Shown: positions 20,831 through 32,914, numbered from the stretch's first letter. The stretch is 64,000 nt of DNA from Bursaphelenchus xylophilus (GCA_904066235.2 CAJFCV020000004.1:9610001-9674000); one strand, 5' to 3'. A program made the numbers and translations. Notes: generated by a model not told the origin, from the sequence alone.

Positions 20831-23800
20831 ACCGTCGAGAGACTTCCACTAGGTTTGAGTGATTGGAATAACGAGTTATTCGAGGAGCTAATAAGGCAAA
20901 AATCGAACTCTAGCCATGTTTGGCGGCGTTTTTAAGGCCTATTTATTAATGTGTCTATGGATTGTTTAATAAGGTCCGAAGTGCGCTTTTTTAAACCTCC
21001 AGCTGTCTATACTCTATACGAAGCGCTTGAGTATCATCTTTTCTTATAAATGCCACAAACCGCTTCACTTTTTCACGCAACATCTTTCCAATCTCTACCT
21101 CAACACTGTTCGCTTGGTGTGGCGGCATGAAAGTCCAAAATATATTCTTCAAAAGAATGCTTTTATCCCGGAAAGATGGAAAAAAGACGCAAGCGCGTAG
21201 ACGCAATTCGGGGGGCAATTCGGAATGTTGGGAACAGTTTTTGGCCGGCATTTTGGGCACATGAAGTTCATGTGTTCGGCGGATGGGCCAATGTTTGAAC
21301 TTTTGCCTCCAAAAACTTGTTCGTTTTCGGTAAGCGGGAAGATTTCATTTATGTGTGTTCAAAAATCGCTTTTAGACGGATCTGTTAAAATTGTCGGAAT
21401 TTGATAGACTTTTGGAAGGCCTCAGGGCCAGAAATGTAGGTTGCGTCAGCCTGTTCACTGTTTCTTTTGCTTCTTTCATTTTGACTATTGGTTTAGCACT
21501 GTTAAAAGTACTGTTAAAAAATGGTTGCCGCTCTCTGCTCGACAATCTCTTAGATCTTCTCACAGCTTTTCAAAATCTCTGTCTGCCATATTTTGACGAC
21601 GAAATGACTCATTTTTTGTTTATCACTTCTATTTCTGAGACCATGTTCGAAAACGTGATCGCTTTGTCACAATTTCCGGTTAATGTTTGGCTTATTTCAC
21701 CGTCAGTGTTCCTCTAATAAATAAAAATTTTACGGAAGACAAAAAAACCTTCTTCGTTTAGTTTCTCTTTCAAAATGACGTTTTGGTTTTTGGGCTTTGT
21801 CTCCGTGATCTTAACCATGCGGGTATTGGGCCGTTTTTTGTTGATTTTTAAAAAGATTTCGGTACTATAAGCCGTATTTTTGTGGCATTGCTGTGCTTTT
21901 TGTGGACGTAAGTTAGGCCTAGATTTATTTATTATTATTTTGTGATTTTTCCCATAAAGTGATTCGGTTTTGCCGTCTGGAACGGCCTGCCGAAAGCCCT
22001 TTTTTTGGGGTAGCTTAAAAGTCTTGAGTTCGAAGGCTGTCGCCGTTTCCCGCAAAAATTCTGTTTCCGTTTTTGGTCTTTATAAACAGTGTTGGGACGG
22101 GGCCGAGATGAATTCCTCGGCCTGCTGCGTAAATGTTCTTTTTTTCCACTTTCAAGTTTGCGGGGCGCTTCAGGACACGGGGACAAGAAGAGCGTTCCCA
22201 ACGTGTTTGAGCGGTCAGTTTGCGAAACGGTCAGGTGCTTAAAAGCTTGCGGGAAAATTGGCCATTCTTTTCGCAAAAAGATATACTCAGCATAACCAAG
22301 AACACAAAAGAATATCATAGTATAATATATGTATATACTGGCTGAAATTAAAGGAGCTATTTGTCGGAATTTATACAGATGAAAAGCAAGTTATTGTTGT
22401 AGATCTATCGAACACTCATCTCTCTGTTTTTGGGCAAGACATAATGATCAAGAGGTTGTTTTACAACGGCGTTTTCGATGCTCAATGTCACGTTGAATTC
22501 ACGTGGCCGCCTGAGTACTGCGCTTACAAGAACCGCGCTTCTGCTCTCCTTTGTGCGTCACTCGAACACCTTGTCGCAGGAAATTTCTTTGTTTACTCTG
22601 CCTGGCCAGGCCTTATTTTCAGGGATCCCCAAAATGTCTAGCTTTTTCGAAAACTGAAAGGATCGCGTCGCCGCTTTAAATTATCTCTGTTATCCTAACT
22701 TTTTGCAGTCTTCTCTATTGGTTCAGGATCAGCGTTTAGAACGGAGGCCCTAAATGAAAACTAGTGGCTGAGAATCAAGCGTCCCAAAACGTAGTACCTG
22801 AAAAAGGAACACAGCTCTTGCATAGGGCATGAAAAATACAAATAGCGAAGATTCAGTTAATTACTGCACATTGTTTTAACCAGAAAAGCAGCTAACGGTT
22901 TATTCGGAGATTTTGAATTAAGCCAGTGAACCTTTGAAGTCTTTTCGCATTTTTAGACGTCTTTTTCTTAGTTAGAGCTTCATTGCTGTCAGCTTCCAAT
23001 TCGGAGACTTTTAGCTTGCAGTTGCCTCGTCTTTATATCTATTCATGGGCTCTGAAACAACCTTTGACTATCAAATTAACGTTCCAATTGTCGCTTCGAA
23101 AATGCTAATAAAATCAGTCTCATTCCTTCCGATTCCTCGCCTCCTCCTCCATCTCATCATCATATAATCAATGGCCAAGAATCTGCTGCCGTCGACTTCT
23201 TACAGCGAACAGATGTGTAAAAAATCCAGACAATGCATCAATCAGGTCCAAGAAAAAAAAAAGTTTTTTCCGCCCGTAAAAAAAGCGAAGACCCCTCTTC
23301 GGTCGGGAAAGCGGAGAGGCCGGAGAGAGCGCGGCGTGCGCGGAGGGCGGCAGAGAGCGTAGAGAATTCTTGTGATTTCGACGCGGCCTTTCGTCTTATC
23401 AACGACATTTTCCCGCACCCGCCGTTTCCATCGTCAACGCCAATATTGTGTCTGCCGCCGGTGCGTTGTGGCTCCGTTTAGCGGGGAGGGAATTGGCAAC
23501 GTGTGGTCCGTAAATCATTGATTTATTTCGGGGAGTTGTTGAGCATGTTGCGCCACGCCAAAGACGGCTGCAATATGCATGCAAAGGTAGCTATAGAAAT
23601 TGCGTTTTTTCAGCCAAAAAAGGGAAGTGATTTTCGCGGGGGCACGCTGAATTTTGAGACGAGTAATATGGTCTGCAATGTCACTAAAAGGTCATGCTAT
23701 CTTTCGTTCTTCTCTTCACACGACCCCATGTCCCTTACACGAACCCCGCGGCCGCCAAATAGACATCACAGTTCGTTATTGGCGCCCTTTTTTGTGCTCT

Positions 23801-24585
23801 TGGACTTCTTAAAGCTTTTTTTTAAAGAAGTCCAAGCTTTGCTGCGGCTATACAAATTGCGCCAAGTTGCCTCAATTTTTAACTTTATGATTCTCAAGGT
23901 TTAAAATGCATATAATTTTTGACCTTTTTTTCACAAGGAACTCCCCTTTTTGATTATGCAAATTTTTAGTTTTCTTTTTTTCCCAGAGGTCTATAATATT
24001 TTCAGCGGCCGAAAACTTATCCTTTAATGTTTTCTGTAATGAATACCAACGTTAATTAGTGATCTTTTCGCCCTCTTCATTCCACCAATTTAACACAAAT
24101 CTTCGTTTTTTCGCTTTTTCTTTCGATCATCCGCAAATATTGACAAAAATCTTTTTGCTCGCCATGAAAAACTTTTCAAACGAAAAAGATCTAGTCTCGT
24201 TCCCTTTCCATTTTTGTCAAAGTTGTTATTTCCATTGAATAGGGAAGGATCGATTGCTCGGATTTTTTTTTCACTTTGGATTCTTCAACGTCAAATTTGC
24301 ACTATTTTTCAACGGAATTTTTCTTGTTTAAGGATGGCGTAGTCCCCCCAAATTTTTTGTGTGTTTTGCTCACTCTGCGTGTTTTTCATTAACGAAAATT
24401 ATATTGCCGAATTTTCTTCATTTTTCTCCTACTCTATCACAGCGTTTTTATGACTGTGTTTACCGGGGCTAGTCTGTGAAGCATTACCTAGAAGTTTACC
24501 AACTTTTTTTTTGAAAATCTTCACATCACACACTAATTTTTACATTTAATTTTTGCCCCGAAAACCTCGATATGAAATGCATCAC

Positions 24586-24627
24586 AAGCCTAAAGCTATA
24601 TCTTAAAAAAGATGTAGCTTTAGGCTT
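24586..24627. other. Short near-perfect hairpin
   Basis: aagcctaaagctatatctt pairs with aagatgtagctttaggctt around a loop of a few A residues, with one mismatch in the stem. The loop is too small for a typical microRNA precursor and no known RNA family is recognised. Confidence 0.4.
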
Positions 24628-25514
24628 ATTATTATTTTTATATCTAACGGCCGCTACTTCCTTATGGCTCGCCACCTCAGGCAGTCAAGAAAAACGCTGG
24701 CGTGCATTCATATTTTTGTTTTATTGTGATCGATAGGCTCCGTTAACGGCAAAGGGTTTCCATCGATGGGTGAAAAGGGTATTGCGTCTCGAGTTTTTTT
24801 TACGGGGTGCCTCTCCGCGGTGAAGACGGTGTTTTCAACACAAAAACCGTTTGACTACCTTCCCGTGGGCTTGCGAGTCCGTTGACTTTTGGCTTTGCCA
24901 TCTCCTGACATGACCTATGTCCCCGTGGGGCTGCGTCCGCTTTTCCGGCAGTTGGTCTCCCTTCCGACGAATCTTTTGGACTTTGTGTTTTTTTTTTGCT
25001 GGTCGTTCCGTTCTTTAACAAATGTCGAAAAATGCTGGGGCCTTGTGCGGCCGATTTTTAGTTGGTCGGATGCAGGAATGCAACAACGCTTCATTAGCTC
25101 TTTGTTCTTCGCAGGCGGCGTGAGCAAAGATCACTGCGTGAATGTTATGGGAATTATGTCGAACCAATAGATTTCTATTTGTTAATGAGTTGTTTGGACG
25201 GCAAAAAAACAGATTGAATTTATCAAAAAGCCTTGAATCTTCACTCCATTTCGGCCATATGATCACGTCTTTTTTACAGGCCACATTTTTGAATCACTCT
25301 CAGAAATGGGGCCATTTCTGAACCCTGCGTAAACTTGCGTGTCGCCAATATTGTAATCATATCGCCCGATTTGTCAACACCCACGATTTCAGGTGACCTT
25401 TCGAATAAAGCCAGCCTCACCTTCTGGAACTTCGTTATAAAACCTTCAACGAGCCGCCACAATAGTCGCGCGTCAGTTGTCCGCGTTAATTAGTCGAAAA
25501 ATCCCGAGCAGACG

Positions 25515-27615
25515 ATGGCAAGCGGAGCCAGGCCCTCAAGCAACCAACGTAATGAGAGTGCTACGTCGGCGCCGAAAAAGACGCGTACGCCACGCGGCCA
25601 CGATCATTGCAATGAATATGTAAGTCGCGTACCTTGATTATATGCATCCGAAACCACGGCAGATCCACGGCTATCGTGGGCTTTTGGCTCTCGTAGATGT
25701 ACAACTTTGTGCCTTTTTATCTCCTATATTTTAAACGAAGTTATTCTCTGCTGGCTGCCGGTTTATTGTGAACATTTTGAGCTGACAAAAGTTTACTTCT
25801 CTTTTACCGTACACGGTCCAGGTTTTTCCTCCGGACCCAGAGAACTTTCGGAAAAGATTTCTCTCGTGACGAACCCCCAAATAAACCGAGAGACAAGAAA
25901 TCTTTTTCCAACCTGATCAGTGATTGGTTCAGCCAATTCGTGACGCTCTTCAAGCGTTACATTTTTCGTACCATAAAATTTTTTGTGCTATAAGTGTAAC
26001 GCCATTAAACGGGGCTTGAAAGTGCAATAAAAACAGTGACCGACGACCGCCTGAAATCTTTTTGATTGTAATTTATTGACAGCATGAAATCAGAGTTGCC
26101 TTGTGTTATATAACATATATTACAGTGCGTCGTGTGCGGAGATCGCGCCTGCAACCACCACTACTATGGCGTGGCCGCGTGTCATGGCTGCAAGTGTTTC
26201 TTTTGGCGTTCCGTGAAACAACAACAACAATACGTCTGTCGATATGATAAAAACTGCGACATTAGTCCGAGTGAGTTTCTTTTTGAAAGGCGTAAAAAAA
26301 TTTTTTGAGTGAAAAATATGTAAATAAAAATGAAAAGACGTTGCATTTATTACACATTATTCATTCAAATTCCGGTTATTTTAGATCATCGAAACTCATG
26401 TCGTTATTGCCGCTTCCAGCGCTGCCTTGCCGTTGGAATGCAACCCGATGCTGTTCGCATGCAGAACACCACACGCACCGAGAAACGCCCGGCCACATCC
26501 AGCACCACCGCGAATAACGCGGTGGTCAGTAGCACCGTTCTCGACTCCTCCACTGGGCCCTCCTCCATCGAGAGCCTGGAGCTGAAGCCGTACATTGAGG
26601 TAGGGGTTTTATGAGTCCTCAGAAAAAGACATTTTAATAACGCTGGTCCTAATATAAGTTTTTTAAGACCGCCGAAGCCAAGAGAGCCCGCGCCGACAAT
26701 GAGACAATGGTACGCGCGATTTTTGAACTCGAGCGTCGCGTGAATGAAGTCGCCGACTTCAGCGAAAACGAAACTCCTTACGATCTCTGCTCCTTGGACG
26801 AGATATTCTCACGGCCCGAGATTTTGGAACGTTATCGGACCAGTGTCATCTACTGTGTCCGCCTGCACCGTGCAACAACCGAAGAACTTGAATTCTGTAA
26901 ATATCGAACCCTAACCAAAGCTTTTGATATGGTCTACTCGCTGGAGAGCCTTGGGATGTCGCCCATCTCCATCGAGGACAAGATCACCCTTCTCCGCAAC
27001 ATCTACGGACAACTCACCGTCTTCGACATTGCCTATGGTACTGTTCAGGCGACAAAGGACAGAAGTCTGCTTTGTCTTCCGACCGGAATAACGTTATCCA
27101 CCAACGAACAGATCCAAGACAACTCCTTCATCAACCAAGGCCTGATCACGCAGATCGCGGGGGTCTTGGTGACCGCCTTGTCGAAGGCCGAGCTCACGGA
27201 GGAGGAAGCCGGAATTCTGAAGGCAATCATCATTGCCAACGACGGTGTTCAAGGCCTTTCGGTGAATGCGGTCGAAGCGATCGGCGCCCTCCGCGGACGA
27301 CTCCACTCCGCCCTGCACCAAGTGTGCTCGGTGGGGCAGTCGGCGGACCTGGCGACGCAACGCTTCGCCGCCCTGTTGCACATCCTGTCCAAGCTGGTCA
27401 TGCTGAGCCACGATCTGATCGAGCAGTTCCGCGTTCGCTTCACCTTCCAGCACTTCGAAAGCGAACAGAGCACGACGCCGTTGTTCTACGAGCTCTTCGG
27501 CGACCTGTTCTATCAGACGCGCGAAAACAGCACCATCATTGAGAATATCCATACGCTGGCATTGGCCAAGGCAAAGAACAGGTCAGTTAGTGAGAGTGAG
27601 GACATGTCGTGTTGA
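25515..27615 (+). CDS. Nuclear hormone receptor, HNF4-derived nematode type
   Basis: Ligand-regulated transcription factor acting in the nucleus. Exons in phase: 25515-25619, 26126-26270, 26385-26599, 26668-27615, giving 470 residues. The two C4 zinc fingers are CVVCGDRACNHHYYGVAACHGC (in part) and CRYDKNCDI...SCRYCRFQRCLAVGM, residues 36-105. The recognition helix reads CHGCKCFFWRS where most receptors have CEGCKGFF(K/R)R. After a Ser/Thr-rich hinge, a ligand-binding domain follows from about residue 200, with ISIEDKITLLRNIYGQLTVFDIAY and, near the end, TTPLFYELFGDLF like the family AF-2 region. AATAAA lies at 27644-27649. A possible donor at 27582 (AACAG|GTCAGT) would allow an alternative end. 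It resembles the expanded nematode supplementary receptors; the orthologue is not assigned. Confidence 0.92.
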
Positions 27616-27643
27616 TGCCGTTCTAACCCTAACTATTTTTTGG

Positions 27644-27649
27644 AATAAA
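27644..27649 (+). terminator. Poly(A) signal AATAAA of the nuclear receptor gene
   Basis: AATAAA 29 bp after the receptor stop codon at 27613-27615. Confidence 0.65.
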
Positions 27650-27999
27650 CAATGTTGTGAAGTCTTAGTAGTAGTTTCTGTAGTGTTTGAGGTGTGGACG
27701 AAGAGAAACGATCATAGAAGTCTCGATGCCTTAAAACTAAACGCCAAAGTAGATTTCAGTAGGAATGACAGCCTCGAATTCGAATCATCATCAAATAGGA
27801 TCGTCAAGACTCATTTTGGCTAATAAAATTTTAGTGACTTTATGAGCAGTGCCATTGCAATAACAACAATAATTCTTGCACTTTCAGCCCTGCCACTGTC
27901 GTGACCGGATGACTCGCAGCGAACAGTGCGTCGGCAGGGGCGCGTGCGCCCCTTGCTCGTCGCACTAACAGCAAAAAAGCCAATGGTAGCCAGCTCAGC

Positions 28000-28656
28000 C
28001 AGCACGTGCAATCATCCCGCCCACGGTCCAAATGGGTCTGGCGTCCGGTCCGGGAGCAGCGCGCCTCTTTTTTGCAACCCTTTCCCCAGAAGGTGGGGCA
28101 AAAGCCGGCGCTCCGCGGCTCCACGAAGCTGAACAAACGCCGCTCTCCGAAGCCGGTCTGGCTTCACGAGGCCGGCGCGCCAGCCAGACGACCGTTAAGC
28201 GAGCAGTGCACGCGTGCATCGGGATCGCCGAACATCGCCGATCGAGGAGCCGAAACGAACGTTGAGGATCCAAGTGTCGACGACTCCGACTTGTGGCCAC
28301 TTCCCGAGTTGAAGCCTCCGAGTGAGCTCGACCACGTCGACGACATGGATGACCTGTTCATTGACGTACCGAGCGCGGGAATTGTGTCGGCGGTGGTGGA
28401 GGCGGCGGTTCCGGCCCCACTCCTGTCCCCGATGCCACAGATCGGAGAGCCGTTGGAGGACAATGTGATGCACGAGCTACAGCCGGCTGAGATCAGTGTT
28501 GGTGAAGAGATGAATGAGAATCCGGAAGGCACGTCTTCCGACCATTGGCTTTTAATGGAAATGGCCTGCTTGACTTCAGAGCCCTCTTTCCATTCGTTGT
28601 CTACCGAGTGCTATGATGACAACGGTCTCAACTTGAACTGGGATGACAACTTCTAG
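28000..28656 (+). CDS. Unrecognised acidic reading frame; separate gene or 3' exon of the receptor
   Basis: A 650-bp open frame with gene-like codon use but no ATG near its beginning; the first Met is at about 28342. The N-terminal part is basic (KLNKRRSPKP) and the rest strongly acidic and Pro-rich (DDSDLWPLPELKPPSEL, LDHVDDMDDLFIDVP, ending NLNWDDNF), like a transcriptional activation tail. If the receptor used the donor at 27582, an acceptor at 27998 (agctcag) would join to this frame in phase, giving the receptor a long F-domain-like tail. Against this, the acceptor is weak and an AATAAA lies in between. A family name cannot be given. Confidence 0.5.
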   Translation, partial: QHVQSSRPRSKWVWRPVREQRASFLQPFPQKVGQKPALRGSTKLNKRRSPKPVWLHEAGAPARRPLSEQCTRASGSPNIADRGAETNVEDPSVDDSDLWPLPELKPPSELDHVDDMDDLFIDVPSAGIVSAVVEAAVPAPLLSPMPQIGEPLEDNVMHELQPAEISVGEEMNENPEGTSSDHWLLMEMACLTSEPSFHSLSTECYDDNGLNLNWDDNF

Positions 28657-30229
28657 TCATGTTCCTACGAGATTTTAATACCTGAGATTTGCATTTTTTT
28701 ATGGCATTTAACAACAACCCCATCCCCAGCGCAGTTGACAAACACACCGTTACTACAGCACTCAACGCAGAAGAACATCTACCTGTTGAATCTGGTTGAA
28801 TATATTAATAATAACTTTGTAATCGTATTTTTCTTCATAGAATGTTAACCTATCTCACTTGCTTGCGCAGTGTCAACCGGCGGACCGATTGCGCTTTTCG
28901 CATTTTTTAAGCTTTTCAAAAATCATCTAAAACTCTGTCAGCGTTTCGAATTTTGGTGACAGTGCAATCGAGCCGCTCCTCTCAACTTTAATGTTTCTAT
29001 TTGTGAACCTCTCGAGAGGCACCAGCCTTCCGAACCCCTATAATCTCTGTTATATAATCGCGTTTCGTCTATAATTCTCTCTTATAGAAAACCAGTGTAT
29101 ACTACGGTTTATTTGTAGTGAACTCCACATTATAACCATTCTTAACCTTTTTGTTTTGGAAACACAATCAGCCAAACGTGCTGTACCCATAGCTAAACGC
29201 CTTGTAGATTACGTGAAATACTCGAATAAATAAGCGACACCAACTGGGAAGAATGAAGTATTGATGACTAAATTAAGGGAGGACTTTGGCAAAAAGAATT
29301 CTAAGTTGATGGCAAAAGTTCTTGTCAAATAGATGCATAAATATTATACTACAAATCCATTTTGAAGCCGGCGGGAAATCGAAGCCATTAATCAATTAAT
29401 GAACAAACAGAAATGAGTTATTGAGCCCTTACAGTGAGGGACAAATCTTGAAAGAAAATCAGTCTTCGTAGAGATGTTCAAGGCTCCTGCCAAACAGAAT
29501 AGCATTTTATGTTTGTGAAGCCCGAAAAAAGTGTAAAATCTTTGTCTAACTTCGACCAAATATCTCAAATATTTCAGCAAAAAACTGGTTAAAAATCTTA
29601 CAAGAATAAACCGATACTTAATTCACTAATTTTTTCCATGTACTACAAACCGTTGCACATTTTAATTTCGGTTTTTTTTTTTTGGGTTTTCTCTTCCTAA
29701 TGCGGTGGCTGACTTCCATGTCACAAGCCACTGTCAAGACCGGATTGTGGAGACTAGTCGCACTGTGTAGAAGTTTCCGGATTCAAGCGACATCCCAAAA
29801 ACCATTTGCGCGGTGCAAACAGCAACAAATTGCATTACAGTCGGGGACCTGATCCTTCCATTTTGCATCCATAAAGTATCGAAAATGTGGCCAAGTGCTT
29901 CCCTCTCCAAGTAAAAAGACTCCGGTCCGCTCATTTTGTGAGGGCAAGGATACTTTCAAAACGGAGTTTTCTAGTTATAGAGGGAGGCATTTTGCCGCAT
30001 TTTTTGATACTTCCCTGATGCAAAATGATACGTTTTTGCCACTGGATAAGGGCCTTTACTGCATGTGCAAGGTGCACTGTTGTTTTCCCACAATGCACGT
30101 CAAAAAATTTTACAATTTTCCCATAGAAATTAGCATAAAAAGAAAAAAATTGTACTCTTCAAAATTGGTGATAAATTCATTTTCAATTTTCTAAAAGTTT
30201 CATTTGTTTTGATTGGTGTAGACTTGAGA
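28657..30229. other. Intergenic DNA between receptor region and elongase
   Basis: AT-rich, with no supported gene. Contains hairpin B5 near the right side and the presumed promoter of the elongase. Confidence 0.5.
29838..30061. repeat. Family B hairpin MITE, copy B5
   Basis: Begins CAGTCGGGGACCTGATCC after TA; arms carry gcttccctctccaagt and its mirror. The right terminus is slightly decayed. Confidence 0.8.
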
Positions 30230-31684
30230 ATGACGCGTTCGGACTGGAGCTCCGGCTCTTTGCCATACGGCACCGACGTGTACGATGTTCGCGGTGCGTA
30301 TAGACAATTGGAGGCGTGGAGGCCGTATATCTTGCTCCTCGACGCCGCATATGTGTTGTTTGTCTGGAAGGTGGCGCCGAAAATTCGGAAGCTAAGGACC
30401 GATCCGAGGCTGTTGAGGGACTTGTCGATTATCTGGAACGCCTTCAACGCGGTCACCTCAATGTACATGTTTTTATTGCTTTTGCCGGAATTGATCAGCT
30501 CCCTCGGAAACGGTAGGTTCATTTCCGAAAATTTGGGGAGTTGATTGCAGGCTGGTATCATACAACCTGTAAGGTGGGAACTTTCTACACGGGACAGTGG
30601 AGTGGGCATGCCATGTACTTGTTCTGTTTGTCCAAATTGTGGGAGCTGGGCGACACAATCCTGCTGGTCCTTAGAGGTCGACAGCTTCTCTTCCTGCACT
30701 ATTTTCATCACTCTGTGGTGCTTATTCAAGTGATTTTCACCTATTATTCAGCTGGTAAGCTGTTATTAATTGAATATTTAACTTGTGGATGGAAGTTCCT
30801 TATTCTGGCCACAACTTATAACTTTGCGGAAAGTGGTCAGAATTAGCCCAAATTTTGGCGTGCAGGCTCAATTCATCGTTGTCAATGCATGGCATTTAGC
30901 TTGTGAGGCACCTTCTTTTGTACGTACCACCTTACCCTTCAAAAGCGGCTGCAACCTGGGATTTTACACTTTATACGATGAAACCTGTCCGGAACTAAAC
31001 TTATTGCCTCTGTGTAGAACAAAATGAGTCGTCATAACCTTCTTAGGTACCTTTAAAACTATTCAGCAACTATCGGAATTCAGTGCCAGCTAGATCGACG
31101 CCGTTTTCCTAATTTTAGTTCCTAAGCTTGGGCGCAGTTCGCAGAGTACCTTTGTTGTGGCCAGAGTAAGGAACTTTTTCCGAATATATTTAACTTGTTT
31201 TTTTAAATGTTTCACCAGATTCTACACCGTTTTTTTATATCTCTAAGAAAAATCATCTTTTTGTCGTTTTTTTATAAAAATAATTTTATTTTTGCACGAC
31301 CGCTTAAAAAATTCATTTTTCCCCCTATTTTTAGGATCTATGGCCCGACTTGGAACCGACATGAACTCCTTTGTCCACTCCTTGATGTATTCGTACTTTG
31401 CTTTGGTCAATGTTGTCCCATCAATCCGCAGATTTGCCCCCGTCATCACTTGCCTGCAAATCAGCCAATTCGTCGTGGCTTGTATTGGAATGCTGAGCCT
31501 GGCCGGATACGTAATGGCCGGATACGAGTGCGAGACCAACAAGATGGCCCTTCCATTGCATTTTGCAATCTACGTCATCTTCTTCGGCTTGTTCACCCAA
31601 TTCTTCGTCGACTCGTATGGCACGAAGAAAGGGTCGGAGAGACAACGGCCCGGAAGAAGTTTGAGGGCCAAAAAGAGGGTCTAG
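30230..31684 (+). CDS. Very-long-chain fatty acid elongase (ELO family)
   Basis: 3-ketoacyl-CoA synthase of the ER elongation cycle, extending fatty acyl-CoA with malonyl-CoA. Three exons in phase: 30230-30512, 30551-30754, 31335-31684, giving 278 residues, the normal family size. Exon 2 carries KLWELGDTILLVLRGRQ and the catalytic histidine box HYFHH (144-148). Exon 3 has MNSFVHSLMYSYFAL, the second family signature, and hydrophobic segments typical of the seven-helix fold. The C-terminus ends KKRV, matching the KKxx ER-retrieval pattern. An N-terminal ATG at 30230 was chosen because the frame upstream lacks another. Intron 2 contains MITE C2, and an inverted copy C3 lies just past the 3' end. 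Chain-length preference cannot be read. Confidence 0.93.
30793..31176. repeat. Family C MITE, copy C2
   Basis: Ends AAGTTCCTTATTCTGGCCAC and its mirror ending GTAAGGAACTT, in intron 2 of the elongase gene and in the same orientation as C1. Confidence 0.88.
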
Positions 31685-31767
31685 TATTGTCAATTATAAA
31701 GTGCGGCTATTAAACTCATGTTAAGATAAAACATGTACAACAAATGTGACGATTTATTGTTTTGGAA

Positions 31768-32166
31768 AAAGTTCATTATTCTGGCCGCAGCAAAGGTACT
31801 CTGCGATCTGCGCCAAAGCCTGGGAACTAAAGTTAGGAAAAACGGCTTCGATATAGCTAACACTGAATTACTATAATAGCTCTATAGTTTTAAGGGTACC
31901 TACTAAGGCTATGACGGCTCATTTAGTTCCACGGAGGCAATAATTTTTGTTCCGGACAGGTTTCATCGTATAAAGTGTAAAATCGCAGGCTGCAGCCGTT
32001 TTTGAAGGGTAAGATGGTACGTAAAAAAGAAGGTACCTCACTAACTAATTGCAATTTGGTTAGTGTCTGGGCATTGACAACGATGAATTGAGCCTGCATG
32101 CCAAATTTGGGCTAATTCTGACCAGTTTCCGCAAAGTTATAAGTTGTTGCCAGAATAAGGAACTTG
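31768..32166. repeat. Family C MITE, copy C3 (inverted)
   Basis: Reverse complement of C1/C2 by shared interior blocks (gcagcaaaggtactctgcga, acaacgatgaattgagcctg), starting 84 bp after the elongase stop codon. Confidence 0.87.
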
Positions 32167-32238
32167 TAGAAAAATGTTCAATAAATGTAACTGCAACAAT
32201 TTGGTATCTTATCGTGGAGCGTACCGCGCGAGGTTCAT

Positions 32239-32406
32239 TACAATATTTATACATTCTGGAAGCGGAGCCTTTACTCTATATCCAGGCCATTTTTCAAGTC
32301 TCTAGCTTCAACGGCTAGCGAGCAATTAATTAAAGAAGGAGGTCCACTTTGAAAAAATAGAAACGATTCGGGGAGGCCGGTTGTGTCCCAAAAGTATACA
32401 GAATGC
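32239..32406. repeat. Dispersed repeat H, copy 1
   Basis: Shares ordered blocks with 56535-56725: caatatttata, ttctgaaag-like, cggctagcga, ggaggccggttgtg and ccaaaagta-cagaat. Boundaries are approximate and no terminal inverted repeats are evident. Confidence 0.55.
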
Positions 32407-32516
32407 CGTGCGCATAGATGATAAGATAATATTCTTTATTTTATGAAAACGTTCAAAAACTACATGCCAACGATATGCATTAATTTGAGGATAATAGTAT
32501 ATGCAAATTTGAGGCC

Positions 32517-32891
32517 TTAGTTGATGCCACGGCCACCATATCCGCCATAGCCAAGCCGTTCATTTCCATATCCGCCAAAGCCGCCAACATAGCCGTTCCC
32601 ACGACCCCCATGATGTCCATGCCTCTCGCGTTCGCCATAACCACCAATTGGTCCATTGCCATAGCCTCCAATCCCGATTTCAGGTCTGTAGCCGGCAAAC
32701 GGTTGATTTCCATACCCGCCGATCCCTTGGCCCAGCACTGGTCTGCCTCCATAGCCGCCTAGTCCGTCGCCAAATCCACCGCCAAGTCCGGCCTGAGGTC
32801 CGGCTCCAAACGCGCCCCCTCCTTGTCCATACGGATACAGTTGAGCCCACGAAACAGTAATTAAAGTGACAACCAGAAGAAGTTTACGCAT
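32517..32891 (-). CDS. Secreted Gly/Tyr-rich peptide precursor
   Basis: Intronless frame of 124 residues starting at 32891. Residues 1-16 are a signal peptide (MRKLLLVVTLITVSWA). The mature part is dominated by Gly with GGYGN, GGYGG and GGFGGYG units and a basic patch RERHGHHGGRG. Composition resembles the Gly/Tyr-rich nematode peptides (NLP-29/CNC-type antimicrobials, some cuticle and eggshell proteins), but this cannot be settled from composition. AATAAA on the minus strand lies at 32440-32435. A mariner element begins 23 bp beyond the start codon, so the native promoter is displaced to past 34130, where an AGATAAG (34217-34223) is visible. Confidence 0.8.
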   Translation of the reverse strand: MRKLLLVVTLITVSWAQLYPYGQGGGAFGAGPQAGLGGGFGDGLGGYGGRPVLGQGIGGYGNQPFAGYRPEIGIGGYGNGPIGGYGERERHGHHGGRGNGYVGGFGGYGNERLGYGGYGGRGIN

Positions 32892-32914
32892 TTTTTCGTA
32901 GCGATTCGAAAATA

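Larger units (their letters stand above)
17034..25514. other. 8.5-kb stretch without a supported gene
   Basis: Contains the upstream region of the transporter (left end) and of the nuclear receptor (right end). Open frames here, including 21391-21717, 22444-22641 and 20226-20852, lack a motif, a convincing start or a splice context. Recognisable content is family D repeat D1, a GC-rich patch, a half MITE A and a pyrimidine-rich tract, listed separately. Distant enhancers or noncoding RNA genes could exist but cannot be identified by eye. Confidence 0.5.

Noticed and set aside
20226..20852. 208-codon open frame
   Set aside because: It spans the purine/pyrimidine-biased tract, so stop codons are rare for compositional reasons. 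No family pattern is seen.
21391..21717. 108-codon frame with a hydrophobic segment
   Set aside because: It does not start with ATG and has no neighbouring exon or motif.
22444..22641. 65-codon plus-strand frame with ATG
   Set aside because: Residue composition is unremarkable and there is no splice or family support.
24586..24627. Candidate microRNA precursor
   Set aside because: Stem of about 19 bp with a loop of only a few bases, too small for Drosha/Dicer processing.
28006..28656. Resemblance of the acidic frame to FOXO C-terminal regions
   Set aside because: Only short compositional similarities (Arg/Ser patch, Asp/Asn-rich end). No forkhead domain is present and the order of features does not match.
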